Origin: Lachnospiraceae bacterium
Lineage (GTDB): Bacteria > Bacillota > Clostridia > Lachnospirales > Lachnospiraceae
Assembly: GCA_910574865.1 (NCBI GenBank)
Contig: CAJTDN010000003.1
Span: forward strand, 186,001 to 250,000
DNA: 64,000 bases
Direction of reading: 5' to 3'
Shown in pieces: positions 52,213 through 61,563 of this stretch. The translations under genes and the position numbers were made by a program. How positions within the stretch are numbered: the stretch's first letter is position 1; every line of letters begins with the position of its first letter. The notes below the pieces were generated by a model. That model was not told the origin of the DNA. It ran no database searches and saw nothing but the letters and a program-made list of their open reading frames with translations.

Positions 52213-52318
52213 AAGGGGCTGTCGGGAAATGACTGCACACCTACAATATATGCTATGACGTATCAGAATCCACAACCATATATTGTGGGTTTGCCGCATT
52301 GTCCGACAGCCCCTTTAT
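52213..52318. repeat. Element F, hairpin MITE-like repeat with GGGGCTGTCGG ends
   Basis: AAGGGGCTGTCGG at the left and CCGACAGCCCCTT at the right are perfect 13-bp terminal inverted repeats, and inner parts (ACAATATATG / CATATATTGT) also pair. It abuts the degV stop codon and could terminate degV. Confidence 0.75.
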
Positions 52319-52325
52319 ACGTCGC

Positions 52326-53192
52326 TTATGCCTTCACCCGTTTCGAACACGTCACGGCCAGCGCGCCTTGTCCGATATGACATGCCACGCTTAACGACAG
52401 CGGTGCGGCCATGATTTCAAATTCCGGAAAACGCTCATGCACTTCCCCCCGCCACTGTGCCGCTTCTTCCTCATTTCCCGTATATGCCAGGCCGAGCACC
52501 AAGTCCTTTGGTTGCAAATTGACAAAACGCCCTTTCAAATCTGCCTCGATGGCATTTAACATGGTCTTCTTGGCCGCCTTCCAGCCACGTACCTTGGCAA
52601 ACGCGTCCAATTTCTCACCCTGGATTTGCAGCACCGGCTTCAGGTTCAAGACCGTTCCCAACGCTGCCGCCGCCGGGGTAATCCTGCCACCTTTTTTCAA
52701 ATATTTCAACGTGTCCACCGTAATGTAAATCGTGGACTCAAATTTCTCTGCCTCCAGCACTTCCTTGATTTCCGCCGCCGACTTGCCCACGTCGCGAAGG
52801 GCCATGGCATCCACGACGGACTGCTCCTGCGTCACGGAAATGCGTTGGTTGTTGACCACGCACACCTTCCCGTCAAAATCCTCCGCCAAGGACGCCGCCG
52901 TCTCGCACGAACTGCTCAACCCGCTCGACATCGGAATGTGCACGATTTCGTCATATTCCTCCAAAAGCCCGTTCCACAAGTCAAGCACGTCGCCCGGAGA
53001 CGGCTGGGAAGTGGAAATGTCCGCGTCCTCCTGCAAACGCTCATAAAACTTCTCCTGCGTCAAAGTAATGTCCTCGAAAAATAATTCCTCGTTGATGTAA
53101 AACGGCATTGGAAGAACGGTAATGCCCATCTCCTTCGCCCTCGCCTGCGTAATACCACTGTTGCTGTCTGTCACGATTGCTACCTTGCTCAT
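52326..53192 (-). CDS. DegV family fatty-acid-binding protein
   Basis: 288 residues from MSKVAIVTDSNSG, with AGGAGAAG upstream; the longer open frame to 53282 runs into the repeat array. The EDD fold is shown by the start VAIVTDSNSGI, DISTSQPSPGD near 78, IPMSSGLSSSCETA near 108 and the C-terminal HIGQGALAVTC. DegV (FakB-like) proteins bind a fatty acid and present it to a FakA kinase. The gene is read out of the array of 118-bp hairpin repeats. Confidence 0.9.
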   Translation of the reverse strand: MSKVAIVTDSNSGITQARAKEMGITVLPMPFYINEELFFEDITLTQEKFYERLQEDADISTSQPSPGDVLDLWNGLLEEYDEIVHIPMSSGLSSSCETAASLAEDFDGKVCVVNNQRISVTQEQSVVDAMALRDVGKSAAEIKEVLEAEKFESTIYITVDTLKYLKKGGRITPAAAALGTVLNLKPVLQIQGEKLDAFAKVRGWKAAKKTMLNAIEADLKGRFVNLQPKDLVLGLAYTGNEEEAAQWRGEVHERFPEFEIMAAPLSLSVACHIGQGALAVTCSKRVKA

Positions 53193-53260
53193 CTCTTCTC
53201 CTATCTCCATTCTCAAATTTTGGAAAATCCCTTGGCATCCGAGCCCCTGCCTTGCGACCC

Positions 53261-53722
53261 GTTCGCAGGACAACCCGCGCATAAGCTGCGGAACCGGATG
53301 CTTCGCCTCCGTCGCCGCCTATGGCGGCTTTTGTTCCTCGCTTATGTTTTGGGTTGCCCGTCCCGGGCTCTTCTCCCCGTTCGCAGGACAACCCGCGCAT
53401 AAGCTGCGGAACCGGATGCTTCGCCTCCGTCGCCGCCTATGGCGGCTTTTGTTCCTCGCTTATGTTTTGGGTTGCCCGTCCCTGACTATTCTCCCCGTTC
53501 GCAGGACAACCCGCGCATAAGCTGCGGAACCGGATGCTTCGCCTCCGTCGCCGCCTGCGGCGGCTTTTGTTCCTCGCTTATGTTTTGGGTTGCCCGTCCC
53601 GGGCTCTTCTCCCCGTTCGCAGGACAACCCGCGCATAAGCTGCGGAACCGGATGCTTCGCCTCCGTCGCCGCCTATGGCGGCTTTTGTTCCTCGCTTATG
53701 TTTTGGGTTGCCCGTCCCGGGA
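53261..53722. repeat. Four tandem 118-bp hairpin-forming units
   Basis: Exact period of 118 bases (landmark GTTCGCAGGACA at 53261, 53379, 53497 and 53615). Each unit folds on itself: GGAC, AACCC, CATAAGC, GGAAC, GCCGCC on one arm pair in order with GGCGGC, GTTCC, GCTTATG, GGGTT, GTCC on the other. Copies differ mainly in the apical loop (TAT versus TGC) and in the linker between units. The period is not a multiple of three, so it is not coding. It fills most of the 606-base gap between the PFL gene and degV. Confidence 0.9.
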
Positions 53723-53729
53723 GTCTGGA

Positions 53730-53773
53730 CACGGAGTGCTTTCCTTCAAGCAAGCTTGGGAAAGCACTCCGTG
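53730..53773 (-). terminator. Strong hairpin downstream of the PFL gene
   Basis: CACGGAGTGCTTTCC and GGAAAGCACTCCGTG form a perfect 15-bp stem with a 14-base loop, 26 bases after the stop codon. No T run follows on the minus strand, so it may be a terminator or an mRNA 3' stabiliser. Confidence 0.6.
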
Positions 53774-53798
53774 CCCATTCTCCCTGCGAACGGTAACC

Positions 53799-55163
53799 TT
53801 AGTTTTTAAAACTATGTATCGGGGCGGGAATCCGCCCCCGTCTGTTCACGAACGTCTCGCACCCGAATTGGTTGACCGGGATAATCGGCGCATACCCCAA
53901 AAGGCCGCCGAATTCCGCCGTCTCCCCGACATCCTTGCCAATCACCGGAATCAGGCGCACCGCCGTCGTCTTCTGGTTCACCATGCCAATCGCCATCTCG
54001 TCGGCGATGATGCCGGAAATCGTGCTGGCGCTGGTCTTTCCCGGAATCGCGATCATGTCCAGTCCCACGGAGCAGACGCACGTCATCGCTTCCAATTTTT
54101 CCAGCGTCAGCGCCCCCAGCTTCACCGCGTCTATCATCCCCTGGTCCTCGCTGACCGGGATAAACGCGCCGCTAAGTCCGCCGACGTAGGACGAGGCCAT
54201 CACGCCGCCTTTTTTCACCTGGTCGTTTAGCAGGGCCAATGCCGCCGTCGTGCCGGGGGCACCCACACGCTCCAAGCCGATTTCCTGCAAAATCTCGGCC
54301 ACGCTGTCGCCCACCGCCGGGGTTGGGGCAAGTGACAAGTCCACAATGCCAAACGGGATGTCAAGACGCTTCGAGGCCTCGCCCGCCACGAGCTGCCCCA
54401 CACGGGTGACCTTGAACGCCGTCTTCTTAATCGTCTCGCACAATTCCTCAAATCCTTTGCCGCGCACCTGCTCCAGCGCCTTTTTGACCACGCCCGGCCC
54501 GCTGACTCCGACGTTGATGACCGCGTCCGCCTCGGTCACGCCAAGGAACGCCCCCGCCATGAACGGGTTGTCATCCGGCGCGTTACAAAAAATGACCAGC
54601 TTCGCGCACCCCAGTGAATCCCTATCGGCCGTCGCCTCCGCCGTCGCCCTGACCATCTCGCCGCACAACCGCACGGCATCCATGTTGATGCCCGTCCTCG
54701 TGGAGCCCACGTTGACGGAGCTACAGATGCGCTCCGTCTCGGAAAGAGCCCGGGGAATAGAACGAATCAGGTTTTCGTCGCCCTTCGTCATGGACTTCGA
54801 AACCAATGCGGAATACCCGCCGATAAAGTTGACCCCGACCTCCTTCGCCGCCTTGTCAAGCGTGCAGGCAATCGTCACGTAATCATCCGGACACTTGCAG
54901 GCCGCCGCGCCGATTAATGCCACCGGGGTCACGGAAATCCGCTTGTTGACGATCGGGATGCCAAACTCCCTCTCGATGTCCTGGCCCGTGGACACCAAGT
55001 CCCTGGCCGTCATTACGATTTTCTCATATACGTTCTTGTTCAGCTTGTCCAAATCCGAATCCATACAATCCAAGAGACTGATGCCCAACGTGATCGTGCG
55101 CACGTCCAAATTTTCATGCGCGATCATCTCGTTCGTCTCTGAAACTTCATATAAATTAATCAT
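53799..55163 (-). CDS. PFL family protein (UPF0210 / DUF711)
   Basis: 454 residues with AAAGGAA upstream. Matches the UPF0210 family: [16 protein letters not shown] near 20, [30 protein letters not shown] and [15 protein letters not shown]. Structures place it near glycyl-radical/PFL-like barrels, but no reaction is known. It is always paired with an upstream ACT-domain gene, as here (116 bases upstream). A strong hairpin follows. Confidence 0.9.
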   Translation of the reverse strand: MINLYEVSETNEMIAHENLDVRTITLGISLLDCMDSDLDKLNKNVYEKIVMTARDLVSTGQDIEREFGIPIVNKRISVTPVALIGAAACKCPDDYVTIACTLDKAAKEVGVNFIGGYSALVSKSMTKGDENLIRSIPRALSETERICSSVNVGSTRTGINMDAVRLCGEMVRATAEATADRDSLGCAKLVIFCNAPDDNPFMAGAFLGVTEADAVINVGVSGPGVVKKALEQVRGKGFEELCETIKKTAFKVTRVGQLVAGEASKRLDIPFGIVDLSLAPTPAVGDSVAEILQEIGLERVGAPGTTAALALLNDQVKKGGVMASSYVGGLSGAFIPVSEDQGMIDAVKLGALTLEKLEAMTCVCSVGLDMIAIPGKTSASTISGIIADEMAIGMVNQKTTAVRLIPVIGKDVGETAEFGGLLGYAPIIPVNQFGCETFVNRRGRIPAPIHSFKN

Positions 55164-55279
55164 GATACGTTCCTTTCACTAATGATTTAAGGAAATTCTT
55201 TTCGCTAAATTCGACATTGTAACATCCGCTCAACTGAGCCCATCCTTCGCCATGCTCGGTTTCGCCAAGTTGCTTTCGG

Positions 55280-55552
55280 TCACAGCCGATGCATTTTTTC
55301 AAAAATTTCTTCCCGCTGGCAATGGATGGTCACGCCAATGTCCACCCCCAGCGCGTCCATCTCGTCGCAAATCACCCGGAAGTCCTTCTCCATCCCCGAC
55401 ACGTCCACAATCATCATCATGTTAAAATACCCTTGGATAATCGTCTGGGAAATGTCCAGGATGTTAATCTTGTTGTCCGCCAAATACGTGCACACCCTGG
55501 CAATGATTCCCACGGTGTCCTTTCCCAACACGGTCACGATACATTTTTTCAT
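55280..55552 (-). CDS. ACT domain-containing protein (UPF0237)
   Basis: 90 residues with AGGAGG upstream. A single ACT domain fills the protein (VTVLGKDTVGIIARVCTYLA, then ILDISQTIIQGYFNMMMIVD), the GcvR-like type that senses an amino acid or similar ligand. Conserved partner of the PFL family gene downstream, presumably its regulatory subunit. Confidence 0.9.
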   Translation of the reverse strand: MKKCIVTVLGKDTVGIIARVCTYLADNKINILDISQTIIQGYFNMMMIVDVSGMEKDFRVICDEMDALGVDIGVTIHCQREEIFEKMHRL

Positions 55553-55589
55553 TATTTCATCCTCCTACTGTTAAATACTTGACGAAATT

Positions 55590-56387
55590 TCACACTTCCA
55601 ATATTTCCGACACCTCGTCGCGGCTCGCGACGAACATATGTAAATCCTCGCCCTTGAACTCATTGTCCCCCAGCGTCACCTCAAGCTTTACCGTCTCGTA
55701 AGCCAGACGGGCATAATTGTTCTCCTTGCTCAAATGTCCGAGGACGATATGTTTCAAACCATCATGCAGTATATCACAAAGCAGCCTTCCTGACAATTCA
55801 TTTGACAAATGTCCTCGATTTCCCAAAATCCTCTGCTTGAGCGGATACGGGTAAGAACCGACCTCGAGCATGTGCACGTCGTGGTTCGCCTCCAAAAGCA
55901 GCGCGTCCAAATTTTTCAAATGTTCCACGATATAATCGTCATAAATCCCCAGGTCCGTCGCCACGGCCACCGCCCTGCGGTTACTTTCAAGCCGGTAGCC
56001 GCACGGCTCGTTCGCGTCATGGGAAATGGCAAACGGCCGGATTTCAATGTCTCCCAGGGCAAATGGCTTGTCCGTCTCAATCGGGTGCAACAGCCCTTCC
56101 GGCAATTTTCCCAGCGTGCGGCAACTTTCGATGCCCTCTATCGTACCTGCCGTGGCATAAATGGGAACCTCGTATTTCCTGCTAAACACGCCCAATCCCT
56201 GGATATGGTCGGAATGCTCGTGCGTCACCAGAATGCCGTCCAAATCCTCCCCCTTGATGTCCAAGGCATGAAGCCCTTCCTCGACCCGCTTCCGGCTGAT
56301 TCCCGTGTCCACCAGAAGATGCGTGTGGTCATCGCCCACGTAAATACAATTGCCGCTGCTCCCGCTGGCAATACTACACATTCTCAT
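55590..56387 (-). CDS. MBL-fold metallo-hydrolase (WalJ/YycJ-like)
   Basis: 265 residues with GAGGAAAG upstream. ASGSSGNCIYVGDDHTHLLVD at the start and VTHEHSDHIQG near 53 (HxHxDH metal site) mark the YycJ/VicX group of beta-lactamase-fold hydrolases. VLGHLSKENNYARLAYETV near the C-terminus is conserved. YycJ-type proteins are exonuclease-like and linked to cell wall or DNA repair functions. No two-component genes are nearby in this genome. Next to coaE and polA. Confidence 0.9.
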   Translation of the reverse strand: MRMCSIASGSSGNCIYVGDDHTHLLVDTGISRKRVEEGLHALDIKGEDLDGILVTHEHSDHIQGLGVFSRKYEVPIYATAGTIEGIESCRTLGKLPEGLLHPIETDKPFALGDIEIRPFAISHDANEPCGYRLESNRRAVAVATDLGIYDDYIVEHLKNLDALLLEANHDVHMLEVGSYPYPLKQRILGNRGHLSNELSGRLLCDILHDGLKHIVLGHLSKENNYARLAYETVKLEVTLGDNEFKGEDLHMFVASRDEVSEILEV

Positions 56388-56409
56388 CGTATTCTTTCCT
56401 CGTTTCTCT

Positions 56410-57078
56410 CTACATTAAAAACTCTTGCAACGCCCCGGCCACTTGCCGTCTTGTCTCCCCGAACGTCCCGCCATTGTCAATCACCACCCGGCAGGCCTGG
56501 CAAAATACCGCCTCGTCCGGCTGCGACGCCATCATTTGGTCAATCCGCTCCCGCGTATACCCGCGCGAGGATGCCAGACGTTCGCGCCGCACCGATTCCT
56601 TCGCATAAATATACCACATCTCATCACAAATTTGCCCATACCCGTTTCCTGGCAACAAGGCCGCCTCGATAACGTACAATGACACTTCCCGCCGTCCGTC
56701 GTCAAGGACGGCCGCCGGCCGCCCCGTGGAACCGTCCAGCTTTCGTTTCCCGGCTGTTTCCGCTTCCCGCCTCGCGGCAATGTCTTCCTCCACCCACCGT
56801 TTCACCTCCGGGTGGACGATGGCGTTGAGCATCCGCAGCTTTTCCCCGTCCGCAAATACCAGCGCTCCCAGCTTCGCGCGGTCGAGTTCGCCGTCCGCGC
56901 CGACCACTTCTTTGCCAAAACACTCCACGATCCGCAAAAAACATGGCCGACCGTTTCGCTGTAACCGTTTCGCCACCTCGTCAAGCTGCACGACCACCGC
57001 GCCATGCTCCTCTTCCAGCAGCTTCAGCACCCGGCTCTTGCCGCTGCCGACCCCGCCGGTAATCCCTAAAACCTTCAT
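56410..57078 (-). CDS. coaE: Dephospho-CoA kinase
   Basis: 222 residues from MKVLGITGGVGSGKS; upstream in-frame starts exist but give no family sequence. The P-loop GGVGSGKS is at 8-15, and RAKLGALVFADGEKLRMLNA followed by HPEV is the CoaE middle motif. Final step of CoA synthesis. Residues ~120-150 carry an insert (AGKRKLDGSTGRPAAVLDDG) in the lid region, making this protein ~20 residues longer than usual. It lies 62 bases downstream of polA, a usual pairing in Firmicutes. Confidence 0.93.
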   Translation of the reverse strand: MKVLGITGGVGSGKSRVLKLLEEEHGAVVVQLDEVAKRLQRNGRPCFLRIVECFGKEVVGADGELDRAKLGALVFADGEKLRMLNAIVHPEVKRWVEEDIAARREAETAGKRKLDGSTGRPAAVLDDGRREVSLYVIEAALLPGNGYGQICDEMWYIYAKESVRRERLASSRGYTRERIDQMMASQPDEAVFCQACRVVIDNGGTFGETRRQVAGALQEFLM

Positions 57079-57139
57079 CTTGTCATTTCGCCCCATGTCC
57101 GAATCGCGGCACCCGGCCGTCCCGCACCACACATAAACG

Positions 57140-59755
57140 TCATTTCGCCTCGTACCATGTATTTCCCACGTGCATGTCCACGATAAGCGGCACCTTCAAG
57201 TCCGCCGCCCCCTCCATCTGCTCCCTCAAAATACCTTTGACTTCCTCGAGTTCGTCCTCGCAAGCCTCGATCAGCAGTTCGTCATGCACCTGCAAAATCA
57301 ACCTTGAACGCAGGTTCCGCCTCGCCAGTTCCCCGTTCACCCCAATCATGGCAATCTTGATGACGTCTGCCGCCGTCCCCTGGATGGGCGCGTTCATCGC
57401 CACCCGCTCGCCAAAGCCGCGCTGCATGAAATTACTCGACTTCAACTCCGGTACCGGACGCCTGCGCCCATAAAGCGTGGACACGTACCCCTTCTCCTTC
57501 GCGTGCGCGACCGAATCGTCCAAAAATGCCTTGATGCCCGGATAGGTCTGGAAATAATTTTCAATATACTGCGCAGCCTCCTTGCGGGTGATGCTCAAGT
57601 CCTGGCTTAAGCCGAACGAGCTGATGCCATAGACGATGCCGAAATTCACCGCCTTGGCGTTTCGCCTCTGCAGGTCCGTCACCTCGTCAAACGGCGTGTC
57701 AAACACTTGCGAGGCCGTCATGCGGTGGATGTCCTGCGCGTTCTTGTACGCCGAAATCAACTGCTCATCGCCGGAACAATGCGCCAGTATCCGCAGCTCG
57801 ATCTGCGAATAATCCGCGTCCACGAACACGCACCCTTCCTTCGGCACGAACACCTTGCGGATCAGCCGTCCCAGTTCCATGCGCACCGGGATGTTCTGCA
57901 AATTCGGATCCGTGCTGCTGATACGCCCGGTGGCCGTGATGGTCTGGTGGAACTTCCCGTGGATGCGCCCGTCACCGCCGATAAAGTTGGCCAAGCCGTC
58001 CGCATAAGTCGATTTCAGCTTCGTCAGCTGGCGATATTCCAAAATCTTTTCCACCACCGGGCAATCCGGGGCCAGCTTTTCCAGCACGTCCGCCGCCGTG
58101 GAATACCCGCTCTTCGTCTTCTTCCCGTTTTTCAGCCCCATATGCTCGAACAAGACGACTCCGAGCTGCTTCGGGGAATTGATGTTGAACGTCTCCCCCG
58201 CCAGTCCGTAAATCTCCTTCTCCAGCTCGACGATCCGCCCGCCAAGCTGCTCGCCGTATATTTTCAGGGCCTCGCCCTCGACCTTCACGCCCTCGCGCTC
58301 CATGTCGTAAAGCACGAACAATAATGGCATCTCAATCTCCGCGAATAGCTTGTCCATGCCACACGCTTCCAATTTCTTTTCCAGCACGCCCGCCGCCTCG
58401 AACGCGGTGTAGGCCTCGTAACAGCCCCGCACGTGCTCGTCCGCCTTCTCGTCAATCGTGATTCCAAGATGCTCCCTTGCCACGTCCTCGAACGTATAAT
58501 CGTTTTTTAACGGATTTAAAAGGTAGGCCGCCACCGTGGCGTCAAAGCAATGCCCTTTCTCCACTTCCCCGAGCACCGGCAAATATTTTTTCAAGTCAAA
58601 CATCACGAACCTGGGCACCGCGTTCGCCAACCCGCGAATCCGCCCAAACAACGTCTCCATATCCATGTCCATGTCGCATGGAATTGAAAAAATCTTGTCT
58701 TGTCCATACGCGATACAAATGCGCCCGTATCCCGACGGGTGGGCGAACAACGGCAGCACGTTTCCCGCCTCCTCGCGGACGGCCACCCCCACGACTTCCG
58801 ATTTTGCCGCCTCGGCAAACACGTCCTCAATCTCGCCCTTGTCCGTCAATTCGGCAAAATGCTCCTCCACCTCGTTGGCCGTGGCCTCCACGTCAAAACG
58901 GCCCAGGAGGTTTTTAAACTGCAGACGCTGGAAATAATCGTGCGCCTCCTTTGTATACATGTTCCCATGGCGGGACTTTTCCAAATCAAAGTCAATTTCC
59001 GCATGAACGTCAATCGTCGCCAGCACCTTGCTCAACTTTGCCTGCTCCCAGAATTCCTGCAGGTTCTTGCTGGCCCTGGGCGGCTTGATTTCGGCGGCAT
59101 GCTCGTGCGCGTTCTCAATCGAGCCGTATTCCTGAATAATCTTGGTGGCGGTCTTCTCCCCCACGCCGGGAACCCCGGGAATATTGTCCGAGGAATCCCC
59201 CATCAGGGCCTTCACGTCGATGAACTCGGCCGGGGTGACCCCCAGCTTCTCCTTCACGTCCGCCGCCAAATAATCCTCCACCTCGGTACGCCCCTGCTTC
59301 GTCTTCGGAATCCGGATTTTCACGTGCTCCGTGGCAAGCTGCAGCGTGTCGCGGTCGCCGGAAATGATGGCAACGTCCATCCCCCGTTCCTCGCACGAGC
59401 GCGAAATCGTCCCCAGCAGGTCGTCCGCCTCCAGCCCGGCCTTCTCGATGATGGCGATGTCCATCGCCTGCAAGACTTCCTTGATGACCGGCACCTGCTG
59501 CCGGAGCTCCTCCGCCATCGGCTTCCTCGTCCCCTTGTACTCGGCGTACATCTCGTGCCGGAACGTCGGCGCATGCACGTCGAACGTCACCGTCAGATAC
59601 TGCGGCCTCTCCTCGTCCAACACCTTGAACAAAATGTTCAGGAACCCGAAAATGGCATTCGTGTGCAGACCTTCCGCGTTCGTCAGGTCGGGCACGCCGT
59701 AAAACGCCCGGTTCAAAATACTGTGACCGTCTATCAATACGATTTTTTCACGCAT
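57140..59755 (-). CDS. polA: DNA polymerase I
   Basis: 871 residues from MREKIVLIDGHSILNRAFYG; an ATG five codons upstream (59770) is possible but sits directly on GAGG. The 5'-nuclease domain covers about 1-290 (GDRDTLQLA, GVPGVGEKTATKII). The 3'-5' exonuclease region (about 300-460) lacks the DxE pair (VVGVAV instead), so proofreading is probably absent. The polymerase domain has motif A VDADYSQIELR, motif B RRNAKAVNFGIVYG and motif C QVHDELL. It functions in Okazaki processing and repair. Repeat A4 lies about 38 bases upstream. Confidence 0.96.
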   Translation of the reverse strand: MREKIVLIDGHSILNRAFYGVPDLTNAEGLHTNAIFGFLNILFKVLDEERPQYLTVTFDVHAPTFRHEMYAEYKGTRKPMAEELRQQVPVIKEVLQAMDIAIIEKAGLEADDLLGTISRSCEERGMDVAIISGDRDTLQLATEHVKIRIPKTKQGRTEVEDYLAADVKEKLGVTPAEFIDVKALMGDSSDNIPGVPGVGEKTATKIIQEYGSIENAHEHAAEIKPPRASKNLQEFWEQAKLSKVLATIDVHAEIDFDLEKSRHGNMYTKEAHDYFQRLQFKNLLGRFDVEATANEVEEHFAELTDKGEIEDVFAEAAKSEVVGVAVREEAGNVLPLFAHPSGYGRICIAYGQDKIFSIPCDMDMDMETLFGRIRGLANAVPRFVMFDLKKYLPVLGEVEKGHCFDATVAAYLLNPLKNDYTFEDVAREHLGITIDEKADEHVRGCYEAYTAFEAAGVLEKKLEACGMDKLFAEIEMPLLFVLYDMEREGVKVEGEALKIYGEQLGGRIVELEKEIYGLAGETFNINSPKQLGVVLFEHMGLKNGKKTKSGYSTAADVLEKLAPDCPVVEKILEYRQLTKLKSTYADGLANFIGGDGRIHGKFHQTITATGRISSTDPNLQNIPVRMELGRLIRKVFVPKEGCVFVDADYSQIELRILAHCSGDEQLISAYKNAQDIHRMTASQVFDTPFDEVTDLQRRNAKAVNFGIVYGISSFGLSQDLSITRKEAAQYIENYFQTYPGIKAFLDDSVAHAKEKGYVSTLYGRRRPVPELKSSNFMQRGFGERVAMNAPIQGTAADVIKIAMIGVNGELARRNLRSRLILQVHDELLIEACEDELEEVKGILREQMEGAADLKVPLIVDMHVGNTWYEAK

Positions 59756-59807
59756 GCTGTTCTTTTCCATCCTCTAACATCCTCACAATTTCTTCTATCA
59801 CCATACA

Positions 59808-59887
59808 TTACTATTCACGGGTCTGTGCGCCCCGCCGCACGGCCACCGTCCGATAAAATGACGGTGCCGGTGGGCATTCAGCCATTT
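59808..59887. repeat. Family A element, copy A4 (partial)
   Basis: TTACTATTCACGGGTCTGTG to GGGCATTCAGCC matches the left 75 bp of A1 with few changes, in the same orientation. The right end is missing. It occupies the region where polA's promoter would be expected. Confidence 0.75.
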
Positions 59888-59901
59888 AAAGAGTATACAC
59901 T

Positions 59902-59930
59902 AAAAAAACTCTTTTTAAAAGAGGTTTTTT
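59902..59930. terminator. A/T-flanked hairpin upstream of the HAD gene
   Basis: AAAAAACTCTT / AAGAGGTTTTTT form a hairpin with A and T runs on either side, the form of a bidirectional terminator, though no gene ends here. Confidence 0.35.
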
Positions 59931-60012
59931 GTGTTATTCTTAAAATATGGTCATTTATGGATAATTGACCAAAGAAACGGTCGCCAAACACTCATTCATG
60001 GGAGGTTTAATA

Positions 60013-60618
60013 ATGGACGGAATTATTTTTGACGTGGACGGCACGCTCTGGGACTCGACGGATTCGGTGGTCGAGTCATGGAACATGGCTATCCGCGAAA
60101 ATTCGGATTTGGACTTCATCGTGACAAACGAATTTTTATCCACCCTTTTCGGGAAAACGATGGATGACATCTGCAACCTTCTTTTTCCCACACTGGAAAA
60201 AGAAGAACGCCTGCGCCTGGGCGCGCTCTGTTTCGAATACGAGAACAAGCATCTGGAAACGAGACCCGGCACGCTCTATCCCGGGGTCAGGGAAACCTTT
60301 GAACGCTTGTCCAAAAAAACCAGGCTTTACATCGTCAGCAACTGCCAGTGCGGTTACATCGAGGTGATGCTTAAGACCACCGGGCTTGGCAAGTACGTGA
60401 CGGACACGCTCTGCTTCGGACAGACACAGACTTCCAAAGGACGGACAATCCGCACCCTGATGGAAAAGAACGGATTAAAGGACGTGTTTTACGTGGGTGA
60501 CACGCAGGGCGACGCCGATGCCTGCAAGGAGGCGCAAATCCCCTTCGTCTTCGCCACCTACGGCTTTGGGAACGTCCCCGACGCGAAATGGAGCATTGAC
60601 TCCGTCACGGAACTCTGA
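60013..60618 (+). CDS. HAD family hydrolase (phosphoglycolate phosphatase-like)
   Basis: 201 residues from MDGIIFDVDGTLWDST, with GGGAGG 7 bases upstream; an ATG at 60001 overlaps that site. Motif I DVDGTLWDS (nucleophile Asp7), motif II IVSNCQ, motif III lysine in TSKGRTI and motif IV YVGDTQGDADAC are all present. A helical cap follows motif I, giving subfamily IA. It is a phosphatase of a small metabolite, possibly phosphoglycolate. The YitT gene follows 22 bases downstream. Confidence 0.9.
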   Translation: MDGIIFDVDGTLWDSTDSVVESWNMAIRENSDLDFIVTNEFLSTLFGKTMDDICNLLFPTLEKEERLRLGALCFEYENKHLETRPGTLYPGVRETFERLSKKTRLYIVSNCQCGYIEVMLKTTGLGKYVTDTLCFGQTQTSKGRTIRTLMEKNGLKDVFYVGDTQGDADACKEAQIPFVFATYGFGNVPDAKWSIDSVTEL

Positions 60619-60640
60619 CAAAAGATAGGGAGGATCCGCC

Positions 60641-61501
60641 ATGAACCGCAAGGTCATTTACAAAACCATGTTCGAGTACGCTTTTATTTCCTTCGCCATC
60701 CTCCTGATGGATGTCGGCATTTACGTGTTCAAATTTCCCAACCATTTTTCGTTCGGCGGCGTGTCCGGCCTGGCCGTCGTTTTGAACGAAATCACGGGCA
60801 TCGCCCCCGGCCTCATCAACCTGGTCATCAACTTCGTCTTGCTGATTATTGGATTTTTCGTGCTCGGCAAGGGGTTCGGCATCAAGACGACCTACGCCAC
60901 GGTGCTCTCTTCCGTCATCTTAAGCGTGATGGAAGTCCTCTTCCCCCTCTCGAAGCCGCTTACCAACCAGCCGCTTTTGGAGCTTTTGTACGCGATCGCG
61001 CTGCCCGCCGTCGCCTCCGCCATGCTTTTTTACGTGAGCGCGTCGAGCGGCGGCACCGACATCATCGCCATGATTTTCAAGAAATATAGCACGTTCGACA
61101 TCGGCACGACGCTCATTTTGACGGATGTCGTCTTCGTCGCCATGTCATTCTGGGTGTTCGACATCCGCACCGGCCTCTTCTCCGTCTGCGGACTCGTCAC
61201 CAAATCCATTTTCGTGGACCACGCGCTCGACCAGATGAAGCTGAGCAAATATTTCACGATTATTTGTAACGACCCGGAGCCGATTTGTGCCTTTATCCGC
61301 GACACGCTGAACCGCAGTGCCACGATTTATAGCGCGCAAGGCATCTACACCCATGAGGGGAAGACCATCATCTTGTGCGCGCTCGACCCGCGGCAGGCCG
61401 TGATTTTGGAACGTTTCATCCAAAAGACGGAACCCGCCGCGTTCATCATGGTGACGAAGAGTAACGAGACTATCGGGAAAGGCTTCCATCTGACGATGTA
61501 A
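60641..61501 (+). CDS. YitT family membrane protein
   Basis: 286 residues with AGGGAGG upstream. Five to six membrane segments in the first ~190 residues include GGVSGLAVVLNEITGIAPG (YitT/DUF161 motif) and SSGGTDIIAMIFKKYS. The C-terminal ~80 residues are DUF2179 (YSAQGIYTHEGKTIILCALD). A widespread integral membrane family of unknown transport function. Likely co-transcribed with the HAD gene. Confidence 0.92.
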   Translation: MNRKVIYKTMFEYAFISFAILLMDVGIYVFKFPNHFSFGGVSGLAVVLNEITGIAPGLINLVINFVLLIIGFFVLGKGFGIKTTYATVLSSVILSVMEVLFPLSKPLTNQPLLELLYAIALPAVASAMLFYVSASSGGTDIIAMIFKKYSTFDIGTTLILTDVVFVAMSFWVFDIRTGLFSVCGLVTKSIFVDHALDQMKLSKYFTIICNDPEPICAFIRDTLNRSATIYSAQGIYTHEGKTIILCALDPRQAVILERFIQKTEPAAFIMVTKSNETIGKGFHLTM

Positions 61502-61506
61502 ATAGC

Positions 61507-61536
61507 TTGCAAACCGTTCCATTTACGTGCTATAAT
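61507..61536 (+). promoter_or_regulatory. Promoter of the unknown gene 61564-62655
   Basis: TTGCAA (61507-61512), 18 bases, perfect TATAAT (61531-61536). It starts 5 bases after the yitT stop and gives a leader of about 20 bases. Confidence 0.65.
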
Positions 61537-61563
61537 AGCGGAAACCAGACAGGAGGTGTGACC

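Noticed and set aside
53220-53796. Coding sequence on the plus strand through the 118-bp array
   Set aside because: The open frames shift by one base per unit, have no ribosome site, and exist only because the repeat has few stop codons.
55590-56387. WalRK (YycFG) two-component locus
   Set aside because: The MBL protein resembles YycJ, but no walR, walK or yycH/I genes are nearby; the context is coaE and polA.
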